A stretch of 64,000 nt of DNA from Aphanomyces cochlioides (GCA_019828595.1 JAHQRK010000005.1:186001-250000), one strand, 5' to 3'; counted from the first letter of the stretch, positions 1-10,300 are shown. The notes: a model not told the origin generated them from the letters alone. Made by a program: numbers and translations.

Positions 1-506
1 CTTTTGGCGAGAGCTGAGTTCGTCCGACTCAGACAGCAAGCGTGCTTAATATTATTTCCTCATTCTGCCCTGTTCAATCTGCGAGGACATACTTCCTGTC
101 CATGAAAACTGAATGAAAACGCGATCTGGCCCCCTTTGTACTGGATTGTTACTTGCATTCTTTTATCCAACGTAGCCACAGCGTCTCCCCTTATTTGGGA
201 GCCTTGCGTATTGCCTAAAACAATGCCCAAGCCTTCCCTATCTTTGACCATCAAGCGGCAATGCTGCATCAACTCGACTGGATTGAAATCTATTTATTGT
301 CTGCATAACGGATATTTATAGTATTATCCGGATTCTCTTGTACCGGTTATTATGGCTTTATCCGGACAATCTTCTAAGTCTCTTCTAAGTCCGGTTTTTC
401 CATATATTTTTCAAATGAGCGTATTTTTGTGATGGGACTTAATGGAGAAACCACTTAAGAGAAGCCTCGCGACGAGTGGCGTTGAAAGCAGTCAGTACGA
501 AGAAAG
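1..506. other. Intergenic, no gene seen
   Basis: No reading frame here has family features. The stretch holds copies of the motif TATCCGGA (about 324-332 and 358-366) that recur near 15.98, 35.45 and 60.74 kb. The last 80 bases before 507 should hold the promoter and 5' UTR of the QCR8 gene; no clear TATA box was recognised. Confidence 0.5.
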
Positions 507-770
507 ATGGCCAAGGGACATCATCTTGCGCAAGGCGCGTTGAAGACGTGGTGGTCCAAGTACCAATATGAATCTGGTCGCATCACCCGCCATTTGAGCC
601 CAAATGAACAGCGCCCTGTGGATTACCTCATCCGCACGGCTCCCCAAAAGGCGTTGCGCAAAGTCCAAGACAACTTTTTCCCACTCGTGCCAAGCTTCTT
701 GTTGTTGTGGGGCACCGTCGCGTGGGCTGTGGATGAAAACGACCGATTCCACCGCCACCACTGGAGCTAG
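507..770 (+). CDS. QCR8: Cytochrome b-c1 complex subunit 8 (QCR8/UQCRQ family)
   Basis: This is a small accessory subunit of mitochondrial ubiquinol-cytochrome c reductase (complex III), which sits in the inner membrane beside cytochrome b. The single-exon frame gives 87 residues, within the usual 80-95 of the family. Visible hallmarks are SPNEQRP at residues 31-37, an arginine/lysine-rich helix (APQKALRKVQDNFF) and one hydrophobic segment at about 59-74 ending in WAVDENDRFHRHH. The same order is found in human UQCRQ and yeast Qcr8. The first ATG of the frame is used. No cleavable targeting peptide is evident, as is normal for this subunit. The identification comes from recalled family motifs, not an alignment. 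Confidence 0.85.
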   Translation: MAKGHHLAQGALKTWWSKYQYESGRITRHLSPNEQRPVDYLIRTAPQKALRKVQDNFFPLVPSFLLLWGTVAWAVDENDRFHRHHWS

Positions 771-1942
771 ACGATACGGACAACTCAAGACTTGACGCTA
801 TATACGTACATGCCACACCACAGGTGCGAGATGACGACTTGTAGCATGTTTTTCAATACACGAGTGGTCACCTTGTTGCATCTCTATCACACCCTGGCGT
901 TCAAACACCCTCGAAACGCAAGCACGCTATGAACAGGCTCATGCAACATACAGGACGTCGCGAATCCATTCACACAGGTTTCCTCGTTGCACGAACGGCA
1001 CAGAAGTCACAGACCCAACATCGTCTGCGCATATTTCACAGCGTTGTCCTACGACTGTTGATTTGAAGTTGAAAGGCTCGTTCACGATCGTCATTGGGGA
1101 GCATTGGAGCCAGTGAGTCAATGGATGTCGACATAGACGTGGCAGGAGCATAAGTTCAATTTTCGCGATTCCAATGACAATTGCATGAGCTCTTCCATTC
1201 TCCACGAGGGGAATTACTCTTCTCGTCGTCATCGACAGTCTCTAGCTTCTAGAACTTCCCCGGGACTCCGGAGCTGCGCACCCATAACGTCAAGGCAGCT
1301 AACCTATGAGGCATTTGAAAGTCTATGAAAATTTAACTTTATGGAGTAATCCTTAAGGGATAACTCTACTGAAGTCAACTTCCCGAGAGGAAATCAAGGC
1401 GGTGCATTCAGCAGAGTAACGTATACTACGATGCAGCACTCAGCTTGACAGAGTAAGCCCAAGAGATTTAAAGGATAACTCTTTATAGAGTTATCCTTCG
1501 AGTTTACTTCAAAGACGCTCAGACAACCAACCACGCAGTGAAGCAATCTTTAGCGATCACTCGACGAGAAAACTGAATTAAAATGAAAAAGAGTGACAGA
1601 GTTATCCTTTGCTTTTTTAGAGTTTACTCACGTTGAGTATAACTCTAATAAGCTTAACCTTCTATGATCTAAAAGATTCTTTGTGCTTATTCTGAAAGAC
1701 GACACTGGCTATCTTCACGTCAATGGGCTTTCATTCCATACGCATCGTGGTTGATAAAGCTAACGTTAGTCTTTTGAGTTATCTTTTTCCTTACAGCTTA
1801 TCGGGATAGAGTCTATTAGGATAAGATTAATGGCCATTTTATCCCTGGCTGTTTTACAGTATAATACGTTATACTTGATATTTGTATACTAATGTATCCG
1901 GACTTGTTTTGTCATGGGTCCGAGTGTAACAAATATTGCGAG
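771..1942. other. Intergenic, no gene supported; GAGTTATC motif cluster
   Basis: About 1.2 kb without a convincing gene; a minus-strand open stretch at 939-1232 has no recognisable features. From about 1359 to 1790 the motif GAGTTATC or its complement GATAACTC occurs at least five times, including a perfect hairpin at 1471-1498. It could be promoter or silencing DNA for the SYLF gene, or the remnant of a small element. Confidence 0.45.
1471..1498. repeat. Perfect 12-bp inverted repeat (hairpin)
   Basis: AAGGATAACTCT, a 4-base loop (TTAT), then the exact complement AGAGTTATCCTT. It sits in the middle of the GAGTTATC motif cluster, about 450 bases upstream of the SYLF gene. Confidence 0.85.
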
Positions 1943-2932
1943 ATGGACCCATCGAGACTTGCCAGAGCCGAGAGCAACGAGGAACGTCCGTTGCCGCCCA
2001 ACTGGAGCGCTTCCCTTCGTCGCAACTCACTACAAAGATCGGAATCTGACGTGTATATCCCATCAGCTTCGAGTCTTCCCGCGCCACCCGCTCATGTGAT
2101 GGACAACAAGACGGAGAAGCAATTTGCAGCCGAGATGCGCCATGCATTGAGCGTCGTGGACAAATTCTTTGGACCGTCAGTGCTCCAAGATCGATCAATT
2201 CCACGAGAACTTCTCATGGAAGCGCAAGGCCTGGTATTCCTCACCGTGTACAAGCTTGGCTTCTTGGTCTCTGGCAAGGGTGGAACTGGATTTGTGATTG
2301 CCCGCACGGCAAATGGATGGTCAGCTCCCGCGTTTGTCGGCAGTGGAGGTATCGGCTTTGGTATGATGGTTGGCGGTGAAGTCGTTCATTACATTGTTAT
2401 TCTGAGCTCTCGCAATGCTGTCAAGACATTTACACGCAATGGCCAAGTTCAAGTCGGATCCGAATTGGATCTAGCCGTTGGTCCTCTTGGTCGTGCTGCC
2501 GCTGCAAGTCTGAACGTCGGCCGTGGTGGCGTGGCTCCCAACTACTCGTATTCACACTCGATGGGTTTATACGGCGGCATTGGGCTCTCTGGAGCTGTCA
2601 TTGTCTCTCGCAAAGCGTTCAACGACAAGTGTTATGGCTCCCACGCACGCCTCAAGTCAATTTTATCCGGGGAAGTTCCATGCCCCATGGCCGTACCTCT
2701 CTGGGAAGCGTTGGATGCGGTGTTGAACGTCAAGCGCGAATATGTGAACGGCGTGGCCGTGCCAAGCAAACGCGATGCTGTGTGCCATGAATGTGGCTTT
2801 GCCAACAAGACTGGCGCCCGTCAATGCGAACGTGAAGAGTGCCAGGCGCTGCTCGTCTACTCAGCTGGCGTGCATTCTGGCAAGCGCAACATTGGCAAGC
2901 TTGTCGTGTCACAGCATTTGCATTCGCAGTAA
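1943..2932 (+). CDS. SYLF (Ysc84-type) domain protein with C-terminal zinc motif
   Basis: The SYLF domain (Ysc84/SH3YL1 family) binds phosphoinositides and actin and acts at membranes and in endocytosis. From the ATG at 1943 the protein has 329 residues. It has a Ser-rich, probably disordered N-terminus (1-60) and an SYLF domain at about 60-265 with the motifs SGKGGTGFVIAR, GSGGIGFGMMVGGEV and YGGIGLSGAVIVSR. A short Cys cluster follows (C281, C284, C295, C300: CHEC-x10-C-x4-C) that could bind one zinc. An in-frame ATG at 1892 would add 17 residues of no family similarity, so 1943 is preferred. No introns are apparent. Yeast Ysc84 carries an SH3 domain where this protein has the Cys motif; the SYLF-plus-zinc layout is what the sequence shows, and a lipid-binding role is inferred from the family. 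Confidence 0.88.
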   Translation: MDPSRLARAESNEERPLPPNWSASLRRNSLQRSESDVYIPSASSLPAPPAHVMDNKTEKQFAAEMRHALSVVDKFFGPSVLQDRSIPRELLMEAQGLVFLTVYKLGFLVSGKGGTGFVIARTANGWSAPAFVGSGGIGFGMMVGGEVVHYIVILSSRNAVKTFTRNGQVQVGSELDLAVGPLGRAAAASLNVGRGGVAPNYSYSHSMGLYGGIGLSGAVIVSRKAFNDKCYGSHARLKSILSGEVPCPMAVPLWEALDAVLNVKREYVNGVAVPSKRDAVCHECGFANKTGARQCEREECQALLVYSAGVHSGKRNIGKLVVSQHLHSQ

Positions 2933-3785
2933 GAACTTTGTCGTCAAAATCTGCCCTCATAACGTATTCATCCATCCAAATGTCATCATATGTGATTATA
3001 AAATGATACAGGTTGGAAATGTATGTTGTTTCAGAGATTTCGATCAAAATAAAAAGCATTCAAATATTGTGCTTTTTGGGGAAATTTCCCAATTAGGCGC
3101 GGTTTGTTCAATCGTTCCAAATTTGTTTTAAGCCATTTGATTGGCTAATAATCGAAAAATTTCGACTAATTTGACAAAATATGGTACTTTTTTTGAATCA
3201 GCCAATGAAATCTATGGGATCGGTTTGCGGATCGATTTGCCGGCGCGATTCGATTGAGCACCAACCCAAAATTTGTATCAAATCGATAATATATATAATA
3301 TAAAGTATATCAATTAAGGAAGGTTTGCTGTGGCGTTCTTCGCAAACTACGAGATTTGGACGCGACAAACTTCCTCGTGTGGTGTCTAGCCTTCAATTAG
3401 AGCTTAGAGTAGTCTAGACCATGTGCTAAACCAGCGCTAGAAGTCGTTCATTGACTGAACTATGAAGTTATGTACGACGTTTCGGCATCTTGATTTATGT
3501 GAGCCCAAACGATAACCTCTAACTCACTCAAGTAACGCAATACACATGCTAAAAGTGATAATCTCTCGCAGCAATGAAGAAAGAGACTAGCTTCCAGCTC
3601 GTAGTGTACGAGCAGGAGTGCACAACAAATTAAACAGTGAAAAGTTCTCTTAAAATTTATACCAGTGTAGACTCATCGAAACCACTAACCCCCCATATTT
3701 TAAACCCCTTAGAAACCCCTTCAACTCCTCAGAACGTGGTTTATGAATCTTGAAACCTCATTGCGGAAGTTTCCTGACAATAAGC
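2933..3785. other. Intergenic with ATTGG boxes and a C-rich telomere-like tract
   Basis: No gene is visible. ATTGG/CCAAT boxes occur at 3139-3148 and 3198-3207. At 3681-3729, just before the aminotransferase start, several TAAACCCC/GAAACCCC units form a degenerate C-rich tract resembling the complement of TTTAGGG. Confidence 0.5.
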
Positions 3786-4978
3786 ATGACCGACACGAAG
3801 GCGACTGTATGGGACGACAAGACGCAGACCTTCCACGGCGGACAGGACTGGAAGTTCCTCAACAACTTTGTTGAAGACTTTAGTGTCACCACGAACGGCC
3901 TTGGAACACCCGCGAGTGCGCTCGCTGCCGCGACGGATGCGGTCCATACGATCCACCATTACCCTCCAGCTGATTTTCAACCTGCTTTGAGTCATCTCTC
4001 TGCGTTCTTGTGGCCAAATGACCATGCGCTCGAAAATATGCCATTGCTACTGCTTGGAAATGGCGCGTCTGAATTGATTGACTTGGTTATTCGCAGTGTT
4101 CCTCGTGGCGGCATGCGCGTTGGACCCACCGTGACGCAATACAAGGAATACGAACGTTCCGCTGCTGCTGACGACCGAGAAATGCTCGCGGCCAATGATA
4201 CCAGCGCGAAGCTGACGTGTCTCGTCAACCCAAATAACCCCACGGGCGACTACATGACTTTGGATGAAATCAAGGCGTACATTGAAACTTGCCCTGACAA
4301 CCACACGGTCATTGTTGACGAAAGTATGCAACCGTGGGTTGGTCCCAACTGGCGCGACGACTCTTTGATCAAAGAACGCGCTTGGGTCAAGCATTTGAGC
4401 GAAACGCGCAAGTTGGACGTGTGGATCATGACGAGCTGGACCAAGATTTGGTACTTCATGCTGTAGTCCTCTGTTATCCTTACTGCGTGTTGTTAGGTCG
4501 TGCACTGGTCTGCGTATTGGCAGCGTCGTCGCTCCATCAGCGCAACATGCTGCCAATATCAAGCGCAAGCAAGTCCCATGGTCGCTCAATTCCATGGCGC
4601 TTGTCTTCCTCTCAGCTGTCGTGCGAGACCAAGCCTACTTGGAGGAAACTTGGCGCGTTACTCCAGTCTGGCGTGCCCATTTGGTTGCTGAATTGAACAA
4701 GCATTTCCCATCGTGGACTGTGTATGGCAAACCGTAAGCTGTGACCACGAATTGCTCAGGAAGTTGATGGACTGTGTAGGTTTTTGTCGTGGGTGTGGGT
4801 TGACACGAAGAGCGCCGAGACGGGAGAAAAGGCGACTGCCCTGGCCAAGCAACATGGCGTCCCAATTCGCAGCGGAGCTCCCGGCTACAAATTGCCGTCA
4901 TATGTCCGTCTTGCGGTTCGCAAGCCGGAACAAGTCGCGCTTCTCATTGACGCGTGGAAATCGATCTGGGAAGCGTAG
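3786..4978 (+). CDS. PLP-dependent aminotransferase, class I/II (histidinol-phosphate aminotransferase-like)
   Basis: Fold-type I PLP enzyme that transfers an amino group to a 2-oxo acid. Three exons (3786-4450, 4497-4733, 4780-4978) separated by two 46-base GT-AG introns give 366 residues, normal for HisC/CobD-like enzymes. Visible features: NPNNPTG (PLP phosphate/ring region), VDES with the Asp that pairs with the pyridine nitrogen, the Schiff-base lysine near residue 220 in SWTKIW, followed across the first intron by CTGLRIGS, and a C-terminal YVRLAVRK whose Arg normally binds the substrate carboxylate. The first intron splits the Trp codon right after the catalytic motif. The closest relatives I recall are histidinol-phosphate aminotransferase and threonine-phosphate decarboxylase, so the substrate remains open. 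Confidence 0.88.
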
Positions 4979-5009
4979 ACAAGCAAAGAAAGAGAGAGGT
5001 TGGAGCACA

Positions 5010-5396
5010 TTATGAGACGCTCATTTTCGAATCGAGTCTCTTAAACTTGCCCTCCCACCCACGGATTACTTCAGAGTATTTGTCAATAAGATCGTTCTTT
5101 TCGCTCAACTCGTGCTCCAGTGCTTGAATCTCCGCTTCGACTTGTGTCCTCGTCTCTCCAGCTTCATGACTTTCCTGTGCGAGAAGGAGCAGTTCGAGTT
5201 TCTTTGCTTGGGCAAAGTAGCTCGACATGAGTTCGTTCAAGTCGTTGAGATCTGTCGCGTCTTGCTGCAGTGGCTTTGGCCGGCTCGGCGGAGGGTATTC
5301 GACTGGCGTCACTACTAGTGCCAAGCATCCTGCCAACGCTTCGTTCATTTCCTTGAGCGTCTTCTCCATCGCGGCAGCAGTCGAACCACCGCTCAT
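5010..5396 (-). CDS. MED28: Mediator subunit 28-like protein
   Basis: Candidate MED28, a head-module-associated subunit of the nuclear Mediator complex that bridges activators and RNA polymerase II. The single exon gives 128 residues, shorter than the human protein (178) but spanning the conserved part. An N-terminal helix (MEKTLKEMNEALAGCLALVV) matches in pattern the conserved start of MED28. A second helix runs DLNELMSSYFAQAKKLE. A C-terminal coiled coil, LEHELSEKNDLIDKYSEVI, closely parallels the ELRNELQRKDALVQKH stretch of human MED28. A Pro-rich linker lies near residues 31-43. The gene is convergent with the aminotransferase, with 31 bases between the stop codons. The assignment rests on helix pattern rather than invariant residues, so another small coiled-coil protein is possible. 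Confidence 0.6.
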   Translation of the reverse strand: MSGGSTAAAMEKTLKEMNEALAGCLALVVTPVEYPPPSRPKPLQQDATDLNDLNELMSSYFAQAKKLELLLLAQESHEAGETRTQVEAEIQALEHELSEKNDLIDKYSEVIRGWEGKFKRLDSKMSVS

Positions 5397-5764
5397 GCTG
5401 CTTGCAAATCGATTTATGTGTCAATGATTGGCGAAAATACCTAATATACAATTATATAATTGCAACCAATCAAAATCGTTAAATTTATCGTGAAGCAAAA
5501 AAGGCCAATGAAATCAAATCTACGACAAAAGGATAACATGATACGACACAAAACCGACAAATCTCAGTCAGTCTATTGGACAACCGACATTGAATTGTGC
5601 TTTGATTGGCAGAAAATCATTTCAAGTTGAACGATTGGATGAGGAGATTGTCGGGCCGGCGACATTTCACAGACATTTAGCATGTACGCAAGCTCATCGG
5701 ACAATGTCCTTCGTGTGACACTCTTTTCACTCCAGTTCACTTTCTCTTTCGTATCGTTGCGGCA
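5397..5764. other. Intergenic between MED28-like gene and Crypton relic
   Basis: AT-rich DNA with a CCAAT box (aaccaatcaaaatcg near 5462), a plausible upstream element of the minus-strand MED28-like gene. Nothing else is recognised. Confidence 0.5.
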
Positions 5765-6820
5765 ATGTTGCCGTCCAAACAAACAATCCAGGACTCCTTC
5801 ATTGGTGCATCCACGCGTCGAACATACTCGACTTATCAAAGACAATTTGAAGCTTACTGTATTAGCACGAAACATGGGCTGCAGCCAGAATGGGCTACAT
5901 CAGACGACTGTACAGACTTTTTTCACCATTTGTACTCGTTGGGTCGAAAGGCACGCACCATTGACTCTGCAAAGACTGCCTATGTGGCGTATTTAAAAAA
6001 TAAGAATATTGTGCCCAATCCCGGCCAAGCGTCACAATCCAAACAATACGTTGTCGGCTTACAAAGGTACAATCGTCAGAACAACGTCGATGAAGAAAAA
6101 AAAGTCCACCCACTGTCTATTAATGAGCTTTCTACTCTTATGAATTCGTTCGCTAAGTTCAACCCTTTCGTGAATACTATGTTGCGGTTTCTATTCTCTT
6201 GTTGTTATCTTGAATGCTTTCGAATTGGTGAAGTACTTGCTTTGAAATGGAACGATGTTGCGCTGCACAAAGCTGATACTGGTGACTTTGTGTCCGTACG
6301 TCGTCGTTGGCACAAGCAGGCAAGTGTTGAGAAAGAGTGTCAAATGTGTCAAATATATCATCTTGTGAATGAGGACTCATACCCTTGTTTACGTGTGTGT
6401 GCATTTTATGGTGACTATATGGAGAAAGTGAAATTGACGATAATGAACATCCCAAAAATGCCAATGTCTTTCCCCAGTTGTCGTGGCTACAACATGGAAA
6501 TGTTAGCGTAAATTGGTTGAAGCCCATGGAACAAAATCAATTGAGAAAATTGGTCAACGAAATTATCGATGAAACACCCAGTCTACCTATCGTGATTTCA
6601 CTACACAGCATGCGTCGTGGAGGTTGCTTTTATCACAACTTTTTTAAACGGTTATGGAGTTCTCTTCTTGGATAATTTCTGCAAGGAATTATTGACACGT
6701 ATCGCACCTGTTTTGCCGTTTATAGCTCAAAAGAAGAGTGGTAAGCATTTCAAGATAAAAAGTTCGCCTAATTGTTTATATAAGGTGCACATGACTCAAA
6801 AAGAAAGGCAAAAAGTCTAA
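5765..6820 (+). pseudogene. Crypton-like tyrosine recombinase, decayed
   Basis: Remnant of a tyrosine-recombinase transposon (Crypton type; such elements are known from oomycetes). An open frame from 5765 encodes an N-terminal SAM-like DNA-binding half (STRRTYSTYQRQFEAY). The start of the catalytic domain follows, with the first catalytic Arg in FRIGEVLALKWNDV. Between about 6400 and 6470 the sense frame shifts: the continuation (FPQLSWLQHG, then the HxxR box in LHSMRRGGCF) lies in the next frame until 6675. The frame shifts again afterwards, and no nucleophilic Tyr region is recognisable. At least two frameshifts make it inactive. Terminal repeats were not found, so element borders are unknown; a relic of another recombinase class cannot be fully excluded. 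Confidence 0.65.
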
Positions 6821-7947
6821 TCTGGCGCTGGACAGCTAACAAAACAGCTGCAGCCTGTGACAGCTCGGAGTACGCTCGTGAAAACATCGTTCGATACAAA
6901 GGATCTGTTTATCTTGTGACGTATGTGTTGATGTAGTACTCATTGTAAAATTCTGCGATAGGAATGTATTTTTCAAAAAGTATGGTAAATGGGTTCTCAT
7001 TGATAGAGCCAACTCTAAAAAGTCAGAAATGCTTCTCCATTTGAAGCTTGTTCGATGCTGTTCGAAGAGTGAAGCGATTGAATTCAATGGCTTCAGACTG
7101 AAGACCGATCCTTCTACGAGGAGTTATCCAAATGTCGATGAGGTCTTCGTTCGTGTATCGCCAAAAAATTCTCAGTTGATCCTGCTGGAAGAAGAAGATT
7201 TGTAATTTCATAGGTTAAACATTGATACCCCAGTACACTGTATGATGCTGGATATTGTTGCGAACACAAATGCTTGTCGAAAATTGCGTCTTTCACACGA
7301 ATCCTGAGCTCGATGAAGGGCAACGAGAACTAAGCCAGTGAAGTGTTTGGAGTCTTCCATGAATAATATGTATTAAGGTTGCATGAACAATGAATTTGAG
7401 TCTGACCATGCACTGTCCAGGAATACAGTGTGCTCGACTGTCTCGATTGGTTTTCTACCAATGAAATGATAGCCGACAGGAGAATCTATGATGTCACATT
7501 TTAAAATATCTCTGGTCGTCCGTCGTGTATCGATTTTCGTGATATCACATTTCAAAAACTCTCCCGTCGGCCTGCTGAACGGGGGATCATGTCTGACAGA
7601 GTTATACTTGAAGTTTGTATGAGTGACACCCCTCCTCTGCCAAGGTGTGTGGTGCAATATCAAGTTTGACGGGGGGTTTAAGGAAGATGGGTGCACGAGT
7701 CTGTCTCTTTTGGCATCTCTAACGCGATCGTGGTAGACATTTATTCTATCGCACCCAAAAGCGCGATTGTGTCCTGAATAAACGGGTGATTGTTGCTTAG
7801 GCAATCAATTGTACCCGCCATCTGATAGGGTTTCCCAGTGGATGAACCACGTCGATATAAATTGAGCGAAATTTTATATGAAAATTTGAATACTTGAAAT
7901 TTGACTTAGTATATTTTGACTGATTTTTTATAGGAACTCTGTGAGAA
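6821..7947. other. Intergenic / decayed repeat, no gene supported
   Basis: Several open stretches on the minus strand (for example 7373-7804) have no recognisable motifs or consistent splicing. The region probably contains the degraded 3' part of the Crypton-like element. A possible splice acceptor (ttttttatag) lies just before the next gene at about 7925-7933, which could be a 5' UTR intron. Confidence 0.4.
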
Positions 7948-8616
7948 ATGGTTAAATCCATGGATATGGAAATGACTGGCATTTTCCAAGTCGACATGCT
8001 GACGGAAATCGTTGTGGGCACCTCTGTGGGCATTCTTGGACTTGTCTCCTTTGCGCTAATGACCATCTCGACCCCTGCCGTGAACACAGACATTGGATGC
8101 ACCTGCGGCCAAATCAAAGGCAAGCTCGCCGGGACGTCCGTCCTTCACATGGTCTGCTACTGCGACGACTGCCAAGATCTCGACGCGAGACTGCGTGCCA
8201 AGTACCCCAACCTGGCACCTGCTTTGAATGCAAAGGGCGGCACCACGGTAGTCGCGGCCTTCCCATCTGAAGTGACGATCACAGAAGGCGCGGACAAACT
8301 GACCCAAGTCAAATTGATGGAGCACACCGCGACCCGCCGAGTCTATGCATCTTGCTGTGGCACACACATGTTCAATGCCACCAAGAAGTCTATTCCGTTT
8401 ATCGGTATTGCTGGCTCGGCTTTCCGGGACAAGAATGCCAACTTGGGAGAACCACAAGTCCACATCCAAACCAAATTCGCAACTTCCCCTGTTCCAGGAG
8501 GACTCGAATCGTCGTCCTTGACGCTCAAGCTCAAGTTGATCTTGCGAATGGTCTTGAATGGCAGCAAGAAAAACCCGCATCCGATTGATACCACCCAACC
8601 TGCTAATGTGTTGTAA
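7948..8616 (+). CDS. Membrane-anchored GFA/CENP-V-like zinc protein, copy 1
   Basis: Member of the GFA/CENP-V zinc-fold superfamily (named after glutathione-dependent formaldehyde-activating enzyme; many members have unknown activity). 222 residues from 7948. An N-terminal transmembrane segment (VVGTSVGILGLVSFALM) is followed by Cys pairs that match the superfamily zinc sites: CTCGQIKGK, VCYCDDCQDLDAR and ASCCGTHMFN. The neighbour at 9.6 kb is a clear paralogue in the same orientation, and conservation between the two begins at the Met encoded at 7996, which may be the true start. The membrane anchor is unusual for this fold, and the substrate cannot be inferred. Confidence 0.75.
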   Translation: MVKSMDMEMTGIFQVDMLTEIVVGTSVGILGLVSFALMTISTPAVNTDIGCTCGQIKGKLAGTSVLHMVCYCDDCQDLDARLRAKYPNLAPALNAKGGTTVVAAFPSEVTITEGADKLTQVKLMEHTATRRVYASCCGTHMFNATKKSIPFIGIAGSAFRDKNANLGEPQVHIQTKFATSPVPGGLESSSLTLKLKLILRMVLNGSKKNPHPIDTTQPANVL

Positions 8617-9554
8617 GTTGGCCTGGGGCGAACAATCTTGTAGCTTACGCATGATCAATGATAATGTACTTCCAGCGTTGAAATCTTTTGCTTATAGTAT
8701 TATCCGCGAGCTTATACGCGTAAAATGGACAGAGCTTTATAGCTAGCGCGTAGCCGGCATCGTTTGTCAAAGATAGATTCAGGGGGAATTCCGCAATGAG
8801 GCGACCTTGTGATTCCATCAAGAAGTGGTACTCTCTAAACGAGCCCACTGCGTCACAAAACTTCTCGCGGGCAACTTATGTTCGTTATCCCTCGCCGGAC
8901 GAAATCGTCGCTACTACTGAACCAGTAAATGCCTCTTCCCTGCTCTTACATTTGTCAATTAAGGTAAGACTACTTCAGTCTGCCTTTTTTTACCAAGTCT
9001 TGTCTGAGGGTTAGCAAGACAGTATCGTGAAAGAATTGAGTAGGGGGGATTCCGCATTGAGGCACACTTACAATTTCCCTCGAAAAGCGGCACTCTACAG
9101 TCGAGCCCACATCCTCACCAACTTATCGTGGGCAACTTGAGCTCGTTTGGCGCTTGACGTGCGCTCGTCCAGAGTTTGTTGACTGAGACTTGACCATTTC
9201 TCAAACTTGACATCCCAAACTTTGTGAACCATGGATGACTGCAAGTACTATTCTTGAATTTCATATGCTACGAATTGTGAAATATGATTGGTTAATATTA
9301 AAATTAGAGTATTTTGATTGGCTAATTTTGAAAAAAGTGCATTTGCATGTCAAAATGAAATTGAAGCTTATCCGTGCTCCAAGAGCATCTAGTACTCTCT
9401 CTTTCGATTGCTAGCACTACGCAGTCGAACGCATTCTTGATTCGACTCTAGAAGCTCTGAAATGGCACAGAAGACTGTCCAGAATCACAGAGAAAAGCTT
9501 CACACGAGCGGTCACGATTACTCTTGTTGTCTCTATTGATAGTGGAAGGAAATA
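8617..9554. other. Intergenic with a degenerate direct repeat
   Basis: No gene is seen between the two GFA-like paralogues. Two related segments of about 107 bases lie at 8781-8887 and 9042-9148 (listed separately). ATTGG boxes at 9285-9296 and 9314-9326 lie upstream of the second paralogue. Confidence 0.5.
8781..9148. repeat. Degenerate direct repeat, two units about 261 bases apart
   Basis: Units at 8781-8887 and 9042-9148 share a run of matching blocks in the same order: GGGG(A/G)ATTCCGCA, TGAGGC, a TCTC/TCTA-CGAGCCCA block, CAACTT.TCG and GGGCAACTT. They are clearly related but diverged. Function is unknown; they may be two copies of an old repeat. Confidence 0.6.
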
Positions 9555-10256
9555 ATGAGAAAGAGGTCAAATCCCCCTCAACAGCATGGACGAAGCGCAT
9601 CATTTTCCTTTTCACACTGCCCAGCGATCGTCATGTTGGCTAGACTCTTGATCGGCGGCGCTGCTGGAATCTTCGGTCTCGTTTCCTACATCGTAATGAG
9701 CCTGTCGACGCCTCCTCTCAATTGTCCAATTGAATGTGAATGCAAAAAAGTCCACTGCAAGATCGCCGCGCCGTCAGTGCTGCACATTGAATGCTACTGC
9801 GACGATTGTCAAGCGCTCGATGCGAAACTTCGTGCGAAATTTCCCCACTCCAAGTCAGGATTGAACGCAAGTGGTGGCACGACCATTGTCACCATGTTTC
9901 CATCGGATGTGTCCATCACGACCGGCCACGACAAGCTCGCCCAAGGCAAGATCAAACAAGGATCTACAACTCGTCGCGTCTACTCATCTTGCTGCGGCAC
10001 GCATCTCTTCAATGTGACTGAGCAAGCCATTCCTTTCATTGCCGTTGTCGACTCAGCAATCCCCGACAAGTCTTTGGATTCCGTTGGCCCTGCTCAATGC
10101 CACATTGCCACGAAGTTCGCCACGGCGCCAATTCCTGGAGGCAGTGGAAAGCCTGGATCGTCGAGCTTTTCGTTGAAAATGATGGCTCGAACGATCTTCC
10201 ACGCCGACAAGACGCCATTGCCTGTAGATTTGACGCAGCCAGCTCCATTACTCTAG
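9555..10256 (+). CDS. Membrane-anchored GFA/CENP-V-like zinc protein, copy 2
   Basis: Paralogue of the gene at 7948-8616. The same layout is seen: transmembrane segment (LLIGGAAGIFGLVSYIVM), then zinc-ligand motifs ECECKKVHCK, ECYCDDCQALDAK and SSCCGTHLFN, then the shared tail region KFATAPIPGG. From the first ATG it has 233 residues. Conservation with copy 1 starts only at the Met encoded at 9633, so 207 residues is the more likely product. It lies 44 bases from the 3' end of the convergent PEPCK gene. Tandem duplication with about half of the residues changed suggests an old duplication. Confidence 0.75.
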   Translation: MRKRSNPPQQHGRSASFSFSHCPAIVMLARLLIGGAAGIFGLVSYIVMSLSTPPLNCPIECECKKVHCKIAAPSVLHIECYCDDCQALDAKLRAKFPHSKSGLNASGGTTIVTMFPSDVSITTGHDKLAQGKIKQGSTTRRVYSSCCGTHLFNVTEQAIPFIAVVDSAIPDKSLDSVGPAQCHIATKFATAPIPGGSGKPGSSSFSLKMMARTIFHADKTPLPVDLTQPAPLL

Positions 10257-10300
10257 CTAGATGCAAATCCAGGAGAAGAGAAAGTTATATATAAATGGGT

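Noticed and set aside
4047..4595. 182-codon minus-strand frame opposite the aminotransferase
   Set aside because: Antisense shadow of a gene with clear catalytic motifs.
7373..7804. 143-codon minus-strand frame as a gene
   Set aside because: No motif, no neighbour logic, and it sits in a stretch full of decayed repeat DNA.
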